Assembly: GCA_001612575.1 (NCBI GenBank)
Contig: LJRV01000487.1
Location: 1 to 35,372, forward strand
Direction of reading: 5' to 3'
Length of the DNA stretch: 35,372 nucleotides
Source of the DNA: Streptobacillus notomytis
GTDB taxonomy: Bacteria > Fusobacteriota > Fusobacteriia > Fusobacteriales > Leptotrichiaceae
A program made the position numbers and the translations under genes. Position 1 is the first letter of the stretch; each line of letters starts with the position of its first letter. The notes below the pieces were generated by a model. That model searched no databases, was not told where the DNA came from, and was given only the letters and a program-made list of their open reading frames with translations. Shown one piece after another: positions 1 to 7,696 of this stretch.

Positions 1-417
1 TTTTAGTCCTAATCCTAAATAATGTTCTTGTAGTTTAACATTTAGTCTTTTTTTTAAATTTACATTACTGGATAAATATCTTGTAGCTAATTCTAAATCT
101 CTAACCGTGGCGTTGTATTTTGGAATATACAAACCTTGATCACCAAAATTAGGTTGTTGATTCCCAATACCACTATTATTACCATTATTTCCATTGCCAG
201 TATTTCCTGCATTACCCTTTTTTTCATAATCATTGTATTTTTTGCTTTTAAATAAATCTATTATTGGAGGGATTTCTCTACTTACATTTTCTAATCCATC
301 AACTCCAAATGTTGCATCAACACCAAAAGTTACTTCTCCACTTATATTACTTTTTTCTTCATCTGAATAAGAAAGAAAAGATAGTAATAGTAAAAATAAT
401 ACCTTTTTCTGTTTCAT
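1..417 (-). CDS. Secreted, probable outer-membrane protein (3' end outside window)
   Basis: 139 codons are visible from the ATG at 417 and the frame stays open to the left edge, so the C-terminus is missing. The N-terminus is a signal peptide (MKQKKVLFLLLLSFLSYSDEE). A short exported segment follows, then a Gly/Asn-rich low-complexity linker at about residues 70-89, and then a basic-hydrophobic segment. The layout resembles other exported barrel proteins in this window (20457-21455, 23174-25228), but the part that would show a beta-barrel is absent, so the outer-membrane assignment is inference. The Shine-Dalgarno at this ATG is modest (AAAAAGG, 4 nt away). A much stronger AAGGAGG lies upstream at about 446-452, in front of a different, out-of-frame ATG (see findings). 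A good promoter lies at 485-513. Confidence 0.6.
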   Translation of the reverse strand, partial: MKQKKVLFLLLLSFLSYSDEEKSNISGEVTFGVDATFGVDGLENVSREIPPIIDLFKSKKYNDYEKKGNAGNTGNGNNGNNSGIGNQQPNFGDQGLYIPKYNATVRDLELATRYLSSNVNLKKRLNVKLQEHYLGLGLK

Positions 418-484
418 AATACCTTTTTATGATAAAAATCATAGTCCTCCTTTTTAATACATTACCACAATTTTACCCCTAAGT

Positions 485-513
485 ATTATATATTAAATAA
501 AAAAATTTTACAA
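485..513 (-). promoter_or_regulatory. Sigma-70 promoter for the 1-417 gene
   Basis: On the minus strand TTGTAA (508-513) and a perfect TATAAT (485-490) are separated by 17 bp. They sit just past the lrgB terminator hairpin and upstream of the start at 417. Confidence 0.65.
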
Positions 514-519
514 ATATAA

Positions 520-547
520 AAAATAGATAACTAAAGCTATCTATTTT
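520..547 (-). terminator. Probable terminator of the symporter-lrgAB operon
   Basis: A 10-bp inverted repeat (AAAATAGATA at 520-529, TATCTATTTT at 538-547) overlaps the lrgB stop codon. It is followed on the minus strand by a T-rich stretch. The stem is AT-rich, so strength is uncertain. Confidence 0.55.
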
Positions 548-1245
548 AATAAAATTAATATAGTATACACTAACGGAGCAAGTATTACAGTAAACATTCC
601 TGTGATTATTATTGCAAGTCCTGACATAGATCCTTGAACCTCTCCTAATTCAACTGCTTTACTTGTACCTATAGCATGCGATGTTGTCCCAAGCGATATT
701 CCCTGAGCAATAGGGTGATCTATTTTAAACCATTTAAAAATTAATTCCCCAAATATCGCCCCTATATTCCCACATATTATTACAGAAATTACTGTAACTG
801 AAGGAAGTCCCTTTATCTTTTCACTAACTCCTATCGCAATAGCTGTTGTAATTGATTTTGGAAGTATTGATGCAACTATTTTTTCTTCCATATTTAAGAC
901 TATCATTATTAATCCAAGAATAATTAATAAAAATAAGGTGCTTATTCCTATACCTAATAATATTTCTTTATAGTATCTCTTTAATATATAAATGTTCTTA
1001 TAAAGTGGAACTGCTAATGCAACCGTTGCAGGTACTATCATTCTATTAAAGATTTCACTTCCTTTATAGTAATTTTCATATGGTATATCTAATAAATTCA
1101 AAAAAAGAATAATAAAAATTATCGAAAAAATAGTTGGATTTAAAATAGATGATTTAAATCTAACTGAAAGCATCTTAAAGAAAATAAAAGAGGCTATAGT
1201 TAAAAACATCCCAAATAACGGATCATTTGTTACTTCAAAAAACAT
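541..1245 (-). CDS. lrgB: LrgB/CidB family membrane protein
   Basis: 234 residues, the usual LrgB/CidB length, with about six to seven hydrophobic segments spread over the whole chain. Family-typical stretches are present: a central region ending in the 'LPKSITTAIAIGVSEKIKG' helix, and a C-terminal 'GTTSHAIGTSKAVELGE' glycine/serine-rich helix. The family works with LrgA in murein-hydrolase control and in pyruvate or other small-metabolite movement across the cytoplasmic membrane; the exact substrate varies between bacteria. It directly follows lrgA: the lrgA stop overlaps this start by one base (1245). It is the last gene of a five-gene minus-strand operon and ends at a hairpin. Confidence 0.9.
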   Translation of the reverse strand: MFFEVTNDPLFGMFLTIASFIFFKMLSVRFKSSILNPTIFSIIFIILFLNLLDIPYENYYKGSEIFNRMIVPATVALAVPLYKNIYILKRYYKEILLGIGISTLFLLIILGLIMIVLNMEEKIVASILPKSITTAIAIGVSEKIKGLPSVTVISVIICGNIGAIFGELIFKWFKIDHPIAQGISLGTTSHAIGTSKAVELGEVQGSMSGLAIIITGMFTVILAPLVYTILILLK

Positions 1246-1598
1246 TATTTTTTATCCCCCTTTGATATTAAGTATTGTGTAAATTTACCAACTATTACTA
1301 ATGAAAGTAATGTTGTAAATAAACATATTAATAATATACTTACCCATATTTCTTGTACATGCTTAAAGCTAATCATTATACCAACACCAGCTGGAATAAA
1401 TAATATTGCTAAATTATCGATTAAAAATTTTGATGTTGTTTCAACATTTTCAAGTTTAACTAACTTAAATTGTAAAGCCAAGAAAAAAATAATTAATCCA
1501 ATTACCGATCCTGGTATAGGTAAATTTATTATTTTACTTAAACTTTGACCAATGAATGAGAAAAATAATATGTACAAAAGTTCAATTATTATTTTCAT
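1245..1598 (-). CDS. lrgA: LrgA/CidA family holin-like protein
   Basis: 117 residues with four hydrophobic segments, matching the small holin-like LrgA/CidA family. Visible family features are the N-terminal 'LPIPGSVIGLIIFFLAL' helix and the central 'NLAILFIPAGVGIM' helix, followed by a basic tail (ISKGDKK). It pairs with the adjoining lrgB, the standard genetic arrangement. It lies 3 bp downstream of a stand-alone CheY-like receiver gene. In Firmicutes lrgAB is usually controlled by LytS/LytR, but no LytTR-type regulator or sensor kinase is seen in this operon. Confidence 0.9.
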   Translation of the reverse strand: MKIIIELLYILFFSFIGQSLSKIINLPIPGSVIGLIIFFLALQFKLVKLENVETTSKFLIDNLAILFIPAGVGIMISFKHVQEIWVSILLICLFTTLLSLVIVGKFTQYLISKGDKK

Positions 1599-1601
1599 TT
1601 C

Positions 1602-1973
1602 CTACCTCATTTCCTCTAACAATTCATTAAGACCTGAAATCAACTCTAATTTTGTAAATGGTTTTGATATAAGTGCCTTGGCTCCAGCCTTTTTAGCTAA
1701 TTTTTGATAATAAGGAATGAATAACATAGAAGAACAAATAGCAATATTTGCATTAGGATTCATTTCCATAATTTTTGCAGTTGCTTCAAGACCATTTAAT
1801 CTTGGCATATTTATATCCATAATTACTATAGTTGGATTTATTTCTAAAAACATATCTATGCTCTCTATACCATCTTTTGCCTCAAATACTTCAAAAAATG
1901 AAGATTCAAGTATTTCTCTAATATTTCCTCTAATATATGGATTATCATCTACCACCAAAGCTATTTTTTTCAA
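1602..1973 (-). CDS. Stand-alone CheY-like response-regulator receiver
   Basis: A single receiver domain with no output domain. In numbering from the upstream GTG (1982), the acidic pair is D12/D13 (VVDDN), the phosphoacceptor is D56 (VIMDINMP), the switch Ser is in 'ICSS' and the conserved Lys is K107 (LISKPF). A GTG at 1982 would give 126 residues. I prefer the TTG at 1973 because the AGAGGTGA Shine-Dalgarno overlaps the GTG and is properly spaced from the TTG; the product is then 123 residues beginning MKKIALVVDDN. No histidine kinase is in the window. The gene lies between the HAD phosphatase and lrgA, so it probably signals by protein-protein contact with an unknown partner. Confidence 0.88.
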   Translation of the reverse strand: MKKIALVVDDNPYIRGNIREILESSFFEVFEAKDGIESIDMFLEINPTIVIMDINMPRLNGLEATAKIMEMNPNANIAICSSMLFIPYYQKLAKKAGAKALISKPFTKLELISGLNELLEEMR

Positions 1974-1984
1974 ACAAATCACCT

Positions 1985-2794
1985 CTATATTCCAAATATT
2001 TCTTCTATTTTCTTAGCTTCTCCATCATTATCATTTGTATCTATAACCTCAAGTTCAGGAGCCATTTCTTTTAGTAAATAAATGGCATTTCCCATTAAAA
2101 ATCCTTTACCTACCTCTTTTAACATCTCATAATCATTTAAAGAATCTCCAAAAGCAATAGTTTCAGATAATTTTATACCATCTTTTTCTAATACAAACTT
2201 AGCTGCCTCTGCCTTATTTGTTTCCTTATTAAAGATCTCAAGACAAGTATTTCCAACAAAAACTACATTTAAATCATCATCTATTTCTTCTAATATCTTT
2301 TCCCTTAATTTTAATAAACTTTCATGTTTACCAATAAAATGCATTTTATTAAATGTTTTAGATATAAATTCCTCTTCAGATACAGTATTAGGAAAATATG
2401 GTTTATCTGGTCTTTCTTTTCTATAATATTCTTCTGCTTTTTTATCAGTTACAAGCCATATATTTCTAAAATATCCATTGATTAATAATTCTTCTCCACA
2501 TGCCTTATAATCTAAAGAAGCTATTTTTCTTACTGTTTCAAGACTTAATGTATTATTATATATCTCATTTCCATCTTCATCTAATATTCTTGTTCCATTT
2601 ACAGTAATTAAAGGTATTTTAACTCCTATAGAATCTGCTATTTCTTTAGTTGATTCATATAATCTTCCTGTTGCAATATAGAACTTATATCCCTTCTCAA
2701 CAAACTTTTTTATAACTTTCTTACTGTATTCACTTACTTTATGATTACTATTTAATAACGTGCCATCAAGATCAGTTACTACTGCCTTATACAT
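1985..2794 (-). CDS. Cof-type HAD-superfamily phosphatase
   Basis: 269 residues, typical of the Cof/YidA (HAD-IIB) group. Motif I is at the N-terminus (VVTDLDGTLL, nucleophile D8 and acid D10). The motif II Thr is in 'FYIATGR', a conserved Lys lies before the C-terminal part, and motif III/IV is 'IAFGDSLNDYEML'. The cap domain lies in the middle. These enzymes dephosphorylate sugar phosphates, flavin precursors and similar small phosphates in the cytoplasm; the substrate cannot be read from sequence. The start overlaps the end of the symporter gene by 8 bp, which implies translational coupling. Confidence 0.9.
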   Translation of the reverse strand: MYKAVVTDLDGTLLNSNHKVSEYSKKVIKKFVEKGYKFYIATGRLYESTKEIADSIGVKIPLITVNGTRILDEDGNEIYNNTLSLETVRKIASLDYKACGEELLINGYFRNIWLVTDKKAEEYYRKERPDKPYFPNTVSEEEFISKTFNKMHFIGKHESLLKLREKILEEIDDDLNVVFVGNTCLEIFNKETNKAEAAKFVLEKDGIKLSETIAFGDSLNDYEMLKEVGKGFLMGNAIYLLKEMAPELEVIDTNDNDGEAKKIEEIFGI

Positions 2795-4025
2795 TTTTTT
2801 CTCCTTTTTTTAATAACCAATTTTTACCTTCTACCATTCTTGCCACAAGCATTGAAGCAACTGTATCTCCAGCTGCATTTATCATAGTTGCAGGAGGATC
2901 TATTAAATATCCTATAGTTGCTATTATAGGGAAGGCTTCAGGTGGAAATCCATAAATTGATACTATTAACATCTCACCTATTAAACCACCACCAGGAATT
3001 CCTGACATTACAACTCCACCTGCTATAGATAATAATATTGCTGTAAGATATGTACTTATGCCTGTAAATGGTATATTAAATACACCAAATAGGAAAGATA
3101 TTTTTAATATAGACCCTAGTACTGATCCGTCCATATGTGCTGTTGCTCCTATTGGTAAAACAATATCAGATACATCTTTAGGTACACCAATTTTTTCACA
3201 TGCCTCTATATTTACAGGTAATGTTGCAATAGAACTTTGAGTAGCAAGTGCTGTAACTGCTGGAGATAGAACATATTTTAAAGATTTAACTCCTTCTTTC
3301 CCACCAGCTATATATGCATATATAGGGAAAAACATTAAAATATATAGTATACATAATGGGTAGTAAATTAACATTGCTTTAGTATATGAACCTATCAGTT
3401 CTTGTCCATATTCTCCAACTAATGCTGCAAAATATGCCCCAAGTCCTATAGGAGCATAATACATTATATACCCTATCATTTTAAGTAATGTCTTAGATAA
3501 AGCATCTAGAAATTCTGATATTATTTTCCCAGGCTTTCCTATTGCATTAACACAAAATCCAAAAAATATTGTAAATATTATTAATGGTAGCATATTTTTT
3601 CTTGAAATTAATTCTGTAAAGTCTGTAACTGTAAATGTTTTTACTATTTGATCTCCTGTAGAGATAGATTTAAGTTTAGCAACTTCATTAACAACTATAC
3701 TTATACCCTCTGCTGGTGGAAACCTCTTAACAACCAAAAGTATTATAACAGAAGCTATTAATCCTGTAATTACAAAGACAACCAATATAGAGCTAATAAT
3801 TTTTCCAAGTCTTCTCATATTACTCATACTAGATATTGAAGATGCTATAGTCGCAAATACTAATGGTACTACTATAGTAAACATTAAATTGATAAATAAA
3901 TCTCCAAAAGGTTTTAAAACTATAGCTTTCTCTCCAAACATAGCTCCAATTAAAGAACCAATTATTATAGATAAGATTAAAATAATAGAAAATCTATACG
4001 ATTTCCAAAAGCTCTTTTTCTCCAT
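2787..4025 (-). CDS. Dicarboxylate/amino acid:cation symporter (DAACS family)
   Basis: 412 residues with about eight long hydrophobic segments. DAACS signatures are present: a serine-rich reentrant loop variant 'ATQSSIATLPVNIEACEKIG', the 'VLPIGATAHMDGS' motif (NMDGT in GltP) and a C-terminal 'IDPPATMINAAGD' segment equivalent to the substrate/cation-binding TM8. It should import glutamate, aspartate, a C4-dicarboxylate or a neutral amino acid using Na+ or H+. The altered motifs make the exact substrate uncertain. It is the first gene of the operon, with an AGGAGG ribosome binding site and its own promoter at 4059-4088. Confidence 0.88.
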   Translation of the reverse strand: MEKKSFWKSYRFSIILILSIIIGSLIGAMFGEKAIVLKPFGDLFINLMFTIVVPLVFATIASSISSMSNMRRLGKIISSILVVFVITGLIASVIILLVVKRFPPAEGISIVVNEVAKLKSISTGDQIVKTFTVTDFTELISRKNMLPLIIFTIFFGFCVNAIGKPGKIISEFLDALSKTLLKMIGYIMYYAPIGLGAYFAALVGEYGQELIGSYTKAMLIYYPLCILYILMFFPIYAYIAGGKEGVKSLKYVLSPAVTALATQSSIATLPVNIEACEKIGVPKDVSDIVLPIGATAHMDGSVLGSILKISFLFGVFNIPFTGISTYLTAILLSIAGGVVMSGIPGGGLIGEMLIVSIYGFPPEAFPIIATIGYLIDPPATMINAAGDTVASMLVARMVEGKNWLLKKGEKNV

Positions 4026-4058
4026 TCATTCCTCCTAAATAAAATCTTTTAATACCTA

Positions 4059-4088
4059 ATTATACATCTTTTCAAATGAGAAAATCAA
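4059..4088 (-). promoter_or_regulatory. Sigma-70 promoter of the symporter-lrgAB operon
   Basis: On the minus strand TTGATT (4083-4088) and a perfect TATAAT (4059-4064) have an 18-bp spacer, about 35 nt upstream of the symporter start. Confidence 0.65.
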
Positions 4089-4430
4089 TTGATATTTTTA
4101 GCTTTTATTGATATTATTTTTATATTTACAGATTTAATTCAATTATTCAAAAAACATTTTTTTTAAAAAATTTAACAATATATTTATAGACAGATATATT
4201 CATAAAAATAATTCAATCGATATAAAATATTTAAGAAAATAAGTTTGTGACAATTTCTTAATTTGGAATATAAATATATTTTATTATTTCAAAAAATTAC
4301 GGATATAACTTTACAATATTTACTGTATACCTACATTTAAAAACATTTGCAATTACAAAAATTTTTTTTACGATTGATATATTTTTAAACGCAAAGTAAA
4401 CTATTAATATCAAAATATAAAGGAATTAAT
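4089..4430. other. AT-rich intergenic stretch without a recognisable gene
   Basis: About 340 bases between the divergent symporter promoter and the broken small gene at 4431. I see no convincing coding frame, RNA gene or strong inverted repeat. A plus-strand promoter for the decayed genes must lie here if they are transcribed, but the AT bias makes any -10 assignment arbitrary. Confidence 0.5.
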
Positions 4431-4867
4431 ATATTAAAATTCAAGAAATCAATCGCATTATTACTATTATTAGGAACATCTATTAATGCCGTAGCAAACA
4501 CAACAAACTTTAAAGTTGAAGAATATAGGGAAAGTGATACTAGTATAAAAAATGATAACGAAGAATATAAAGCAAATGGTATTAATATAAAAAATGATAA
4601 CAAAGAAAAAATTGAAGATAAAAATGTCGTTTCTCTTGCTCCAGCTATAATTACAGGTGTTGCTACTGCAGTAACTGCACCTGTAATTATCACTGCTATT
4701 GTTGTAACTACTGCTGTAGCAGAGGCATATCTTTAAATGAACATAAAAATAATGATAGACCCTCTACTGAAGAAAAACATGAAAATTCTGAAGCAAGGTG
4801 TCAAAAAGACCAAGGTGGAGAAAAAAATGGTAGTTATGTTTCAACTAATAAAAAAAGAAATAAATAA
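4431..4867 (+). pseudogene. Decayed small secreted-protein gene (lost start and frameshift)
   Basis: From 4434 a frame encodes a signal peptide (LKFKKSIALLLLLGTSINAVA), then a charged region with an imperfect internal repeat (IKNDNEEYK / IKNDNKEKI), then a Gly/Ala/Val/Thr-rich hydrophobic segment ('APAIITGVATAVTAPVI'), stopping at 4734-4736. No ATG/GTG/TTG is in frame between the upstream stop (4386) and the signal peptide. Where one is expected, 8 nt after an AAAGGA Shine-Dalgarno, the codon is ATA (4431). After the stop, the frame shifted by two bases continues with a hydrophilic tail beginning SLNEHKNNDRPS and ending at 4865-4867. Removing one TA pair near 4727-4730 would join the two parts. 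Family not recognised. It could instead be a short protein using a rare ATA start. Confidence 0.5.
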
Positions 4868-4892
4868 AAATTATTAAAAAAAGATAAATAAT

Positions 4893-5423
4893 ATGAGATT
4901 TATTGATGAATTTAAAGACACTTTAATTGAGGTGTATAATAATGATGACTATAGTAAATTTTGTGTAGGATATATTATTGCAGAAGATGAAGAAAACATC
5001 CTAGTTAAAGAAATAAGTTCAATGGGCTTTGAAATTGGAATGACTGTATCTTTAAAGAAAAACATTAACAAAATACAGAAAAATACTAAATATTTAAAAG
5101 AACTAGAGGTTTTAATTAAATAAAATAGTAAAGAAAATATTTTAAATAGCTATATTTTCAAAAAAACTGATTTTAAAATAGAGGTTAATGATAATATTTT
5201 AGATTTAACTTTACATGAAATTATGAATAAAAATATTATATGCTCTATAACAAATATTTTTGATGATGATAAAACTTTTGGGTTTATATCAAATATTAAT
5301 GATAAGTATATAACTTTAGTGTATAAAAATGAAACTTCAATAATAAAAAAAGATGACATAAGATACATTGACATTGAAGACTTATCACTTAAAAGAAATT
5401 ATTTAATTGATACAAAAAATTAG
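4893..5423 (+). pseudogene. Two-domain small protein interrupted by an in-frame TAA
   Basis: The frame opening at ATG 4893 encodes 76 residues to a TAA at 5121-5123. The same frame then stays open for another 99 codons to the TAG at 5421-5423, with no frameshift. Both halves look like protein and like each other: 'FCVGYIIAEDEENILVKEIS' and 'IICSITNIFDDDKTFGFIS', each followed by a short strand and a Lys-rich 'kkninKI' / 'KKDDIRYI' segment, suggesting a duplicated small beta-rich domain (about residues 20-65 and 115-165). The second half could be re-initiated at ATG 5223, but no good ribosome binding site precedes it. No family recognised. It lies 25 bp after another decayed gene. Confidence 0.55.
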
Positions 5424-5543
5424 GAGTATTTTTACACTACTTTTTTATATTTCATAAAAAGTGTTAAAAAATATACAGGTTGTATTTACTATACCTATAT
5501 GATATAAGTTACGAAAGGCTTTAAAAAAAATCAAGTTCAAATA

Positions 5544-5571
5544 TTGACAAATCAAAAAAACGAATTATACT
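5544..5571 (+). promoter_or_regulatory. Sigma-70 promoter of the PTS operon
   Basis: A consensus TTGACA (5544-5549) and TATACT (5566-5571) with a 16-bp spacer, about 65 nt before the IIB start. Confidence 0.75.
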
Positions 5572-5589
5572 TTGTTTAAGTAGTAGAAG

Positions 5590-5601
5590 TGGTCTGCACC
5601 T
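5590..5601 (+). promoter_or_regulatory. Putative GntR/HutC-type operator (PTS operon)
   Basis: TGGTCTGCACCT, an imperfect dyad starting about 12 nt downstream of the expected transcription start. It resembles the TGGTnTAnACCA sites of NagR/AgaR/DasR-like repressors and shares 8 of 12 positions with the site at 8210-8221, which sits similarly relative to its promoter. The repressor is not encoded in the window. Confidence 0.45.
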
Positions 5602-5634
5602 TATACATATAATAATTTTTTAAGGAGGAATAAT

Positions 5635-6108
5635 ATGCCAAATATTTTAGCTGCCAGAATAGATAACAGACTTATTCATGGACAAGTTGGTATGACTTGG
5701 GCTAACAGCTTACAAGCAAATTTAATTTTAGTTGCAAATGATGAAGTTTCAACAAATACCGTGCAACAATCTTTAATGGATATGGTAGTTCCAGAAGGAA
5801 TACAAACTAGGTATTTCTCAATAGAAAAAACTGCTGCAATAATACACAAGGCTTCACCAAGCCAAAAAATCTTACTAGTTTGTAAAACACCTCAAGATGT
5901 GTTAAGGCTTACTGAGCTAGGTTTAAAACTTGATGAATGGATAGTTGGAAATATGCATTTTTCAGAAGGTAAAACTCAAGTATCACCTACAGTGTTTGTA
6001 GATAATAATGATATAGAAGTTATCAAAAAAATATCAAATTACGGTATAAAACTTACAATTAAGGGAGTACCAACAGATAAAGGTCAAGAATTAATTAATT
6101 TATTATAG
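5635..6108 (+). CDS. PTS system mannose-family IIB component
   Basis: 157 residues, the normal length of a free-standing mannose/sorbose-family EIIB. The N-terminal signature 'ARIDNRLIHGQVGMTW' contains the phosphorylated histidine, H15. This cytoplasmic subunit receives phosphate from IIA and passes it to sugar entering through IIC/IID. It is the first gene of a IIB-IIC-IID-IIA operon, preceded by an AAGGAGG ribosome binding site, a near-consensus promoter and an operator-like dyad. With AgaS, GH112 phosphorylase and LacD downstream, the likely substrate is N-acetylgalactosamine or galactosamine (AgaV-like role). A GAG-derived disaccharide, as carried by some streptococcal mannose-family PTS, is an alternative. 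Confidence 0.92.
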   Translation: MPNILAARIDNRLIHGQVGMTWANSLQANLILVANDEVSTNTVQQSLMDMVVPEGIQTRYFSIEKTAAIIHKASPSQKILLVCKTPQDVLRLTELGLKLDEWIVGNMHFSEGKTQVSPTVFVDNNDIEVIKKISNYGIKLTIKGVPTDKGQELINLL

Positions 6109-6126
6109 TAAAGGAGAGGAATCTTT

Positions 6127-6894
6127 ATGTTATTAAAAGCAATTTTAATCGCTATTTGGGCTGGATTTGCTGGAATTGAACAATTTGATGGACTTCAAAC
6201 TTTCCACAGACCAATATTTGCAGGATTAGTCATAGGATTAATTTTAGGCGATGTTAAAACAGGATTAATGGTAGGAGGAAGCTTAGAACTTGTTTGGATG
6301 GGACTAGTTCCACTTGCAGGTGCTCAACCACCTAACATAGTAGTTGGTGGGATTTTCGGAGTTTCATTAGCACTATTATCAGGATTACAACCTCAAGAGG
6401 CGATAGGAATAGTATTCCCACTTGCAGTTATTGGACAAATTATAGTTACATTAATGTTCTCTTTATATTCAGGAATGATGAAACTTGGAGATAAAGCTGC
6501 AGAAGAAGCTAATCCTGCTGGTGTTAATAGATTAGTATACATTCAATTATTAATTAGATTTATACTATTTGGTGGTGTTACTTTCTTATTTGTATATTTC
6601 GGTGGAGATACAATAAAAATTTTACTAGATAAATTACCTCAAAATATAATAGATGGATTTGGTACAGCTGGTAAAATGATGCCTGCAATAGGATTTGCAC
6701 TATTATTAAACATTATGTTAAAAAAAGAATACTTTGCTTTCTTAATTGCTGGATTTGTTGCTACAGCTTATTTAAATTTAGATTTAGTAGCTGTTACACT
6801 AATTGCAATATCAATTGCCTTATATGATTATTATTCAAATTCTTCTAAAACAGTAGAAGTTATAAGAAATGAGGAGGAAGAAAATGGAATCTAA
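6127..6894 (+). CDS. PTS system mannose-family IIC component
   Basis: 255 residues, mostly hydrophobic, of the sorbose/mannose EIIC family. Family features include an N-terminal 'AIWAGFAGIEQFDGLQTFHR' stretch and a GLILGD...GGSLELVWMG segment with glycine-rich translocation motifs ('GAQPPNIVVGG'). It forms the membrane channel together with IID. The ribosome binding site AAAGGAGAGG lies upstream. Its 3' end overlaps the IID start by 11 bp. Its short acidic C-terminus (RNEEEENGI) is encoded by the same bases that form the GAGGAGG ribosome binding site for IID. Confidence 0.92.
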   Translation: MLLKAILIAIWAGFAGIEQFDGLQTFHRPIFAGLVIGLILGDVKTGLMVGGSLELVWMGLVPLAGAQPPNIVVGGIFGVSLALLSGLQPQEAIGIVFPLAVIGQIIVTLMFSLYSGMMKLGDKAAEEANPAGVNRLVYIQLLIRFILFGGVTFLFVYFGGDTIKILLDKLPQNIIDGFGTAGKMMPAIGFALLLNIMLKKEYFAFLIAGFVATAYLNLDLVAVTLIAISIALYDYYSNSSKTVEVIRNEEEENGI

Positions 6895-7696
6895 TAAATA
6901 CGTGGATCAAAAAGTTAATAAAGTTATTACGCCTAGTATATTAAACAAGGTTGCCCTTCGTTCTTTCTTTTGTCAAGGAGCATTTAACATGGAAAGAATG
7001 CAAGCTGCAGGTTGGCTATATTCATTAAATCCTGCATTAAAAGAAATTCATACTAATAAAAAAGATTTATCTAAATCAATGAAAATGCATATGGAATTTC
7101 TTAACACTCACCCATTATTAATCACTTTCATTTTAGGATTAGTAGTTGCAATGGAAGAAAACAAAGAAGATATAGATACTATTAGAGCAATCAAAGTTTC
7201 TACAATGGGACCTTTAGGAGGAATAGGAGATTCATTATTCTGGTTAACATTTTTATCTATTTCAGCTGGACTTGGAGCATCATTTGCTCTACAAGGTTCT
7301 ATAGTTGGACCAATAATATTCTTCATCTTATTTAACGCAATGCAATTTATTTTAAAATTTGGATTAATGCATTATGGATACAAAACTGGTGTTAAATCAA
7401 TATCTACGTTAAAGGCTAACACTCAAAAGTTTACTAAATCAATTACTATCTTAGGATTAACTGTAGTAGGTTCTATGATAGCTCAATTTATCAATCTAAC
7501 AACTAAAATTGTTATACCTGCTGGACAAGCTAGTGTTAATTTACAAGAAAGTTTTGATAAAGTTATGCCTAGATTATTACCAGTTGGTTATACTTTCTTA
7601 ATGTTATACTTATTAAGAAAGAAAGTTTCTCCACTTAATTTAGTTATTTTAACTTTAATATTAGGTATACTTGGAACTTTAATAGGGATAATATAG
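6884..7696 (+). CDS. PTS system mannose-family IID component
   Basis: 270 residues from the ATG at 6884, which follows GAGGAGG with suitable spacing. A more upstream in-frame ATG at 6869 would put the ribosome binding site inside the coding region and is less likely. EIID signatures are present: 'LRSFFCQGAFNMERMQAAGW' variants near the N-terminus, 'HPLLITFILGLVVAMEE', and the highly conserved 'MGPLGGIGDSLFWLT' motif. It pairs with IIC in the cytoplasmic membrane. The stop TAG is immediately followed by the IIA start at 7697. Confidence 0.92.
   Translation: MESNKYVDQKVNKVITPSILNKVALRSFFCQGAFNMERMQAAGWLYSLNPALKEIHTNKKDLSKSMKMHMEFLNTHPLLITFILGLVVAMEENKEDIDTIRAIKVSTMGPLGGIGDSLFWLTFLSISAGLGASFALQGSIVGPIIFFILFNAMQFILKFGLMHYGYKTGVKSISTLKANTQKFTKSITILGLTVVGSMIAQFINLTTKIVIPAGQASVNLQESFDKVMPRLLPVGYTFLMLYLLRKKVSPLNLVILTLILGILGTLIGII

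Noticed and set aside
4385-4693. Open minus-strand frame of 102 codons rich in Ser/Leu/Ile
   Set aside because: It mirrors the decayed plus-strand secreted-protein gene, whose signal peptide and charged repeats are more protein-like; no ribosome binding site precedes it.
5433-5472. Weak imperfect hairpin after the broken two-domain gene
   Set aside because: ACACT/AGTGT with a long AT-rich loop and no T tract is too weak to call a terminator in DNA of this composition.
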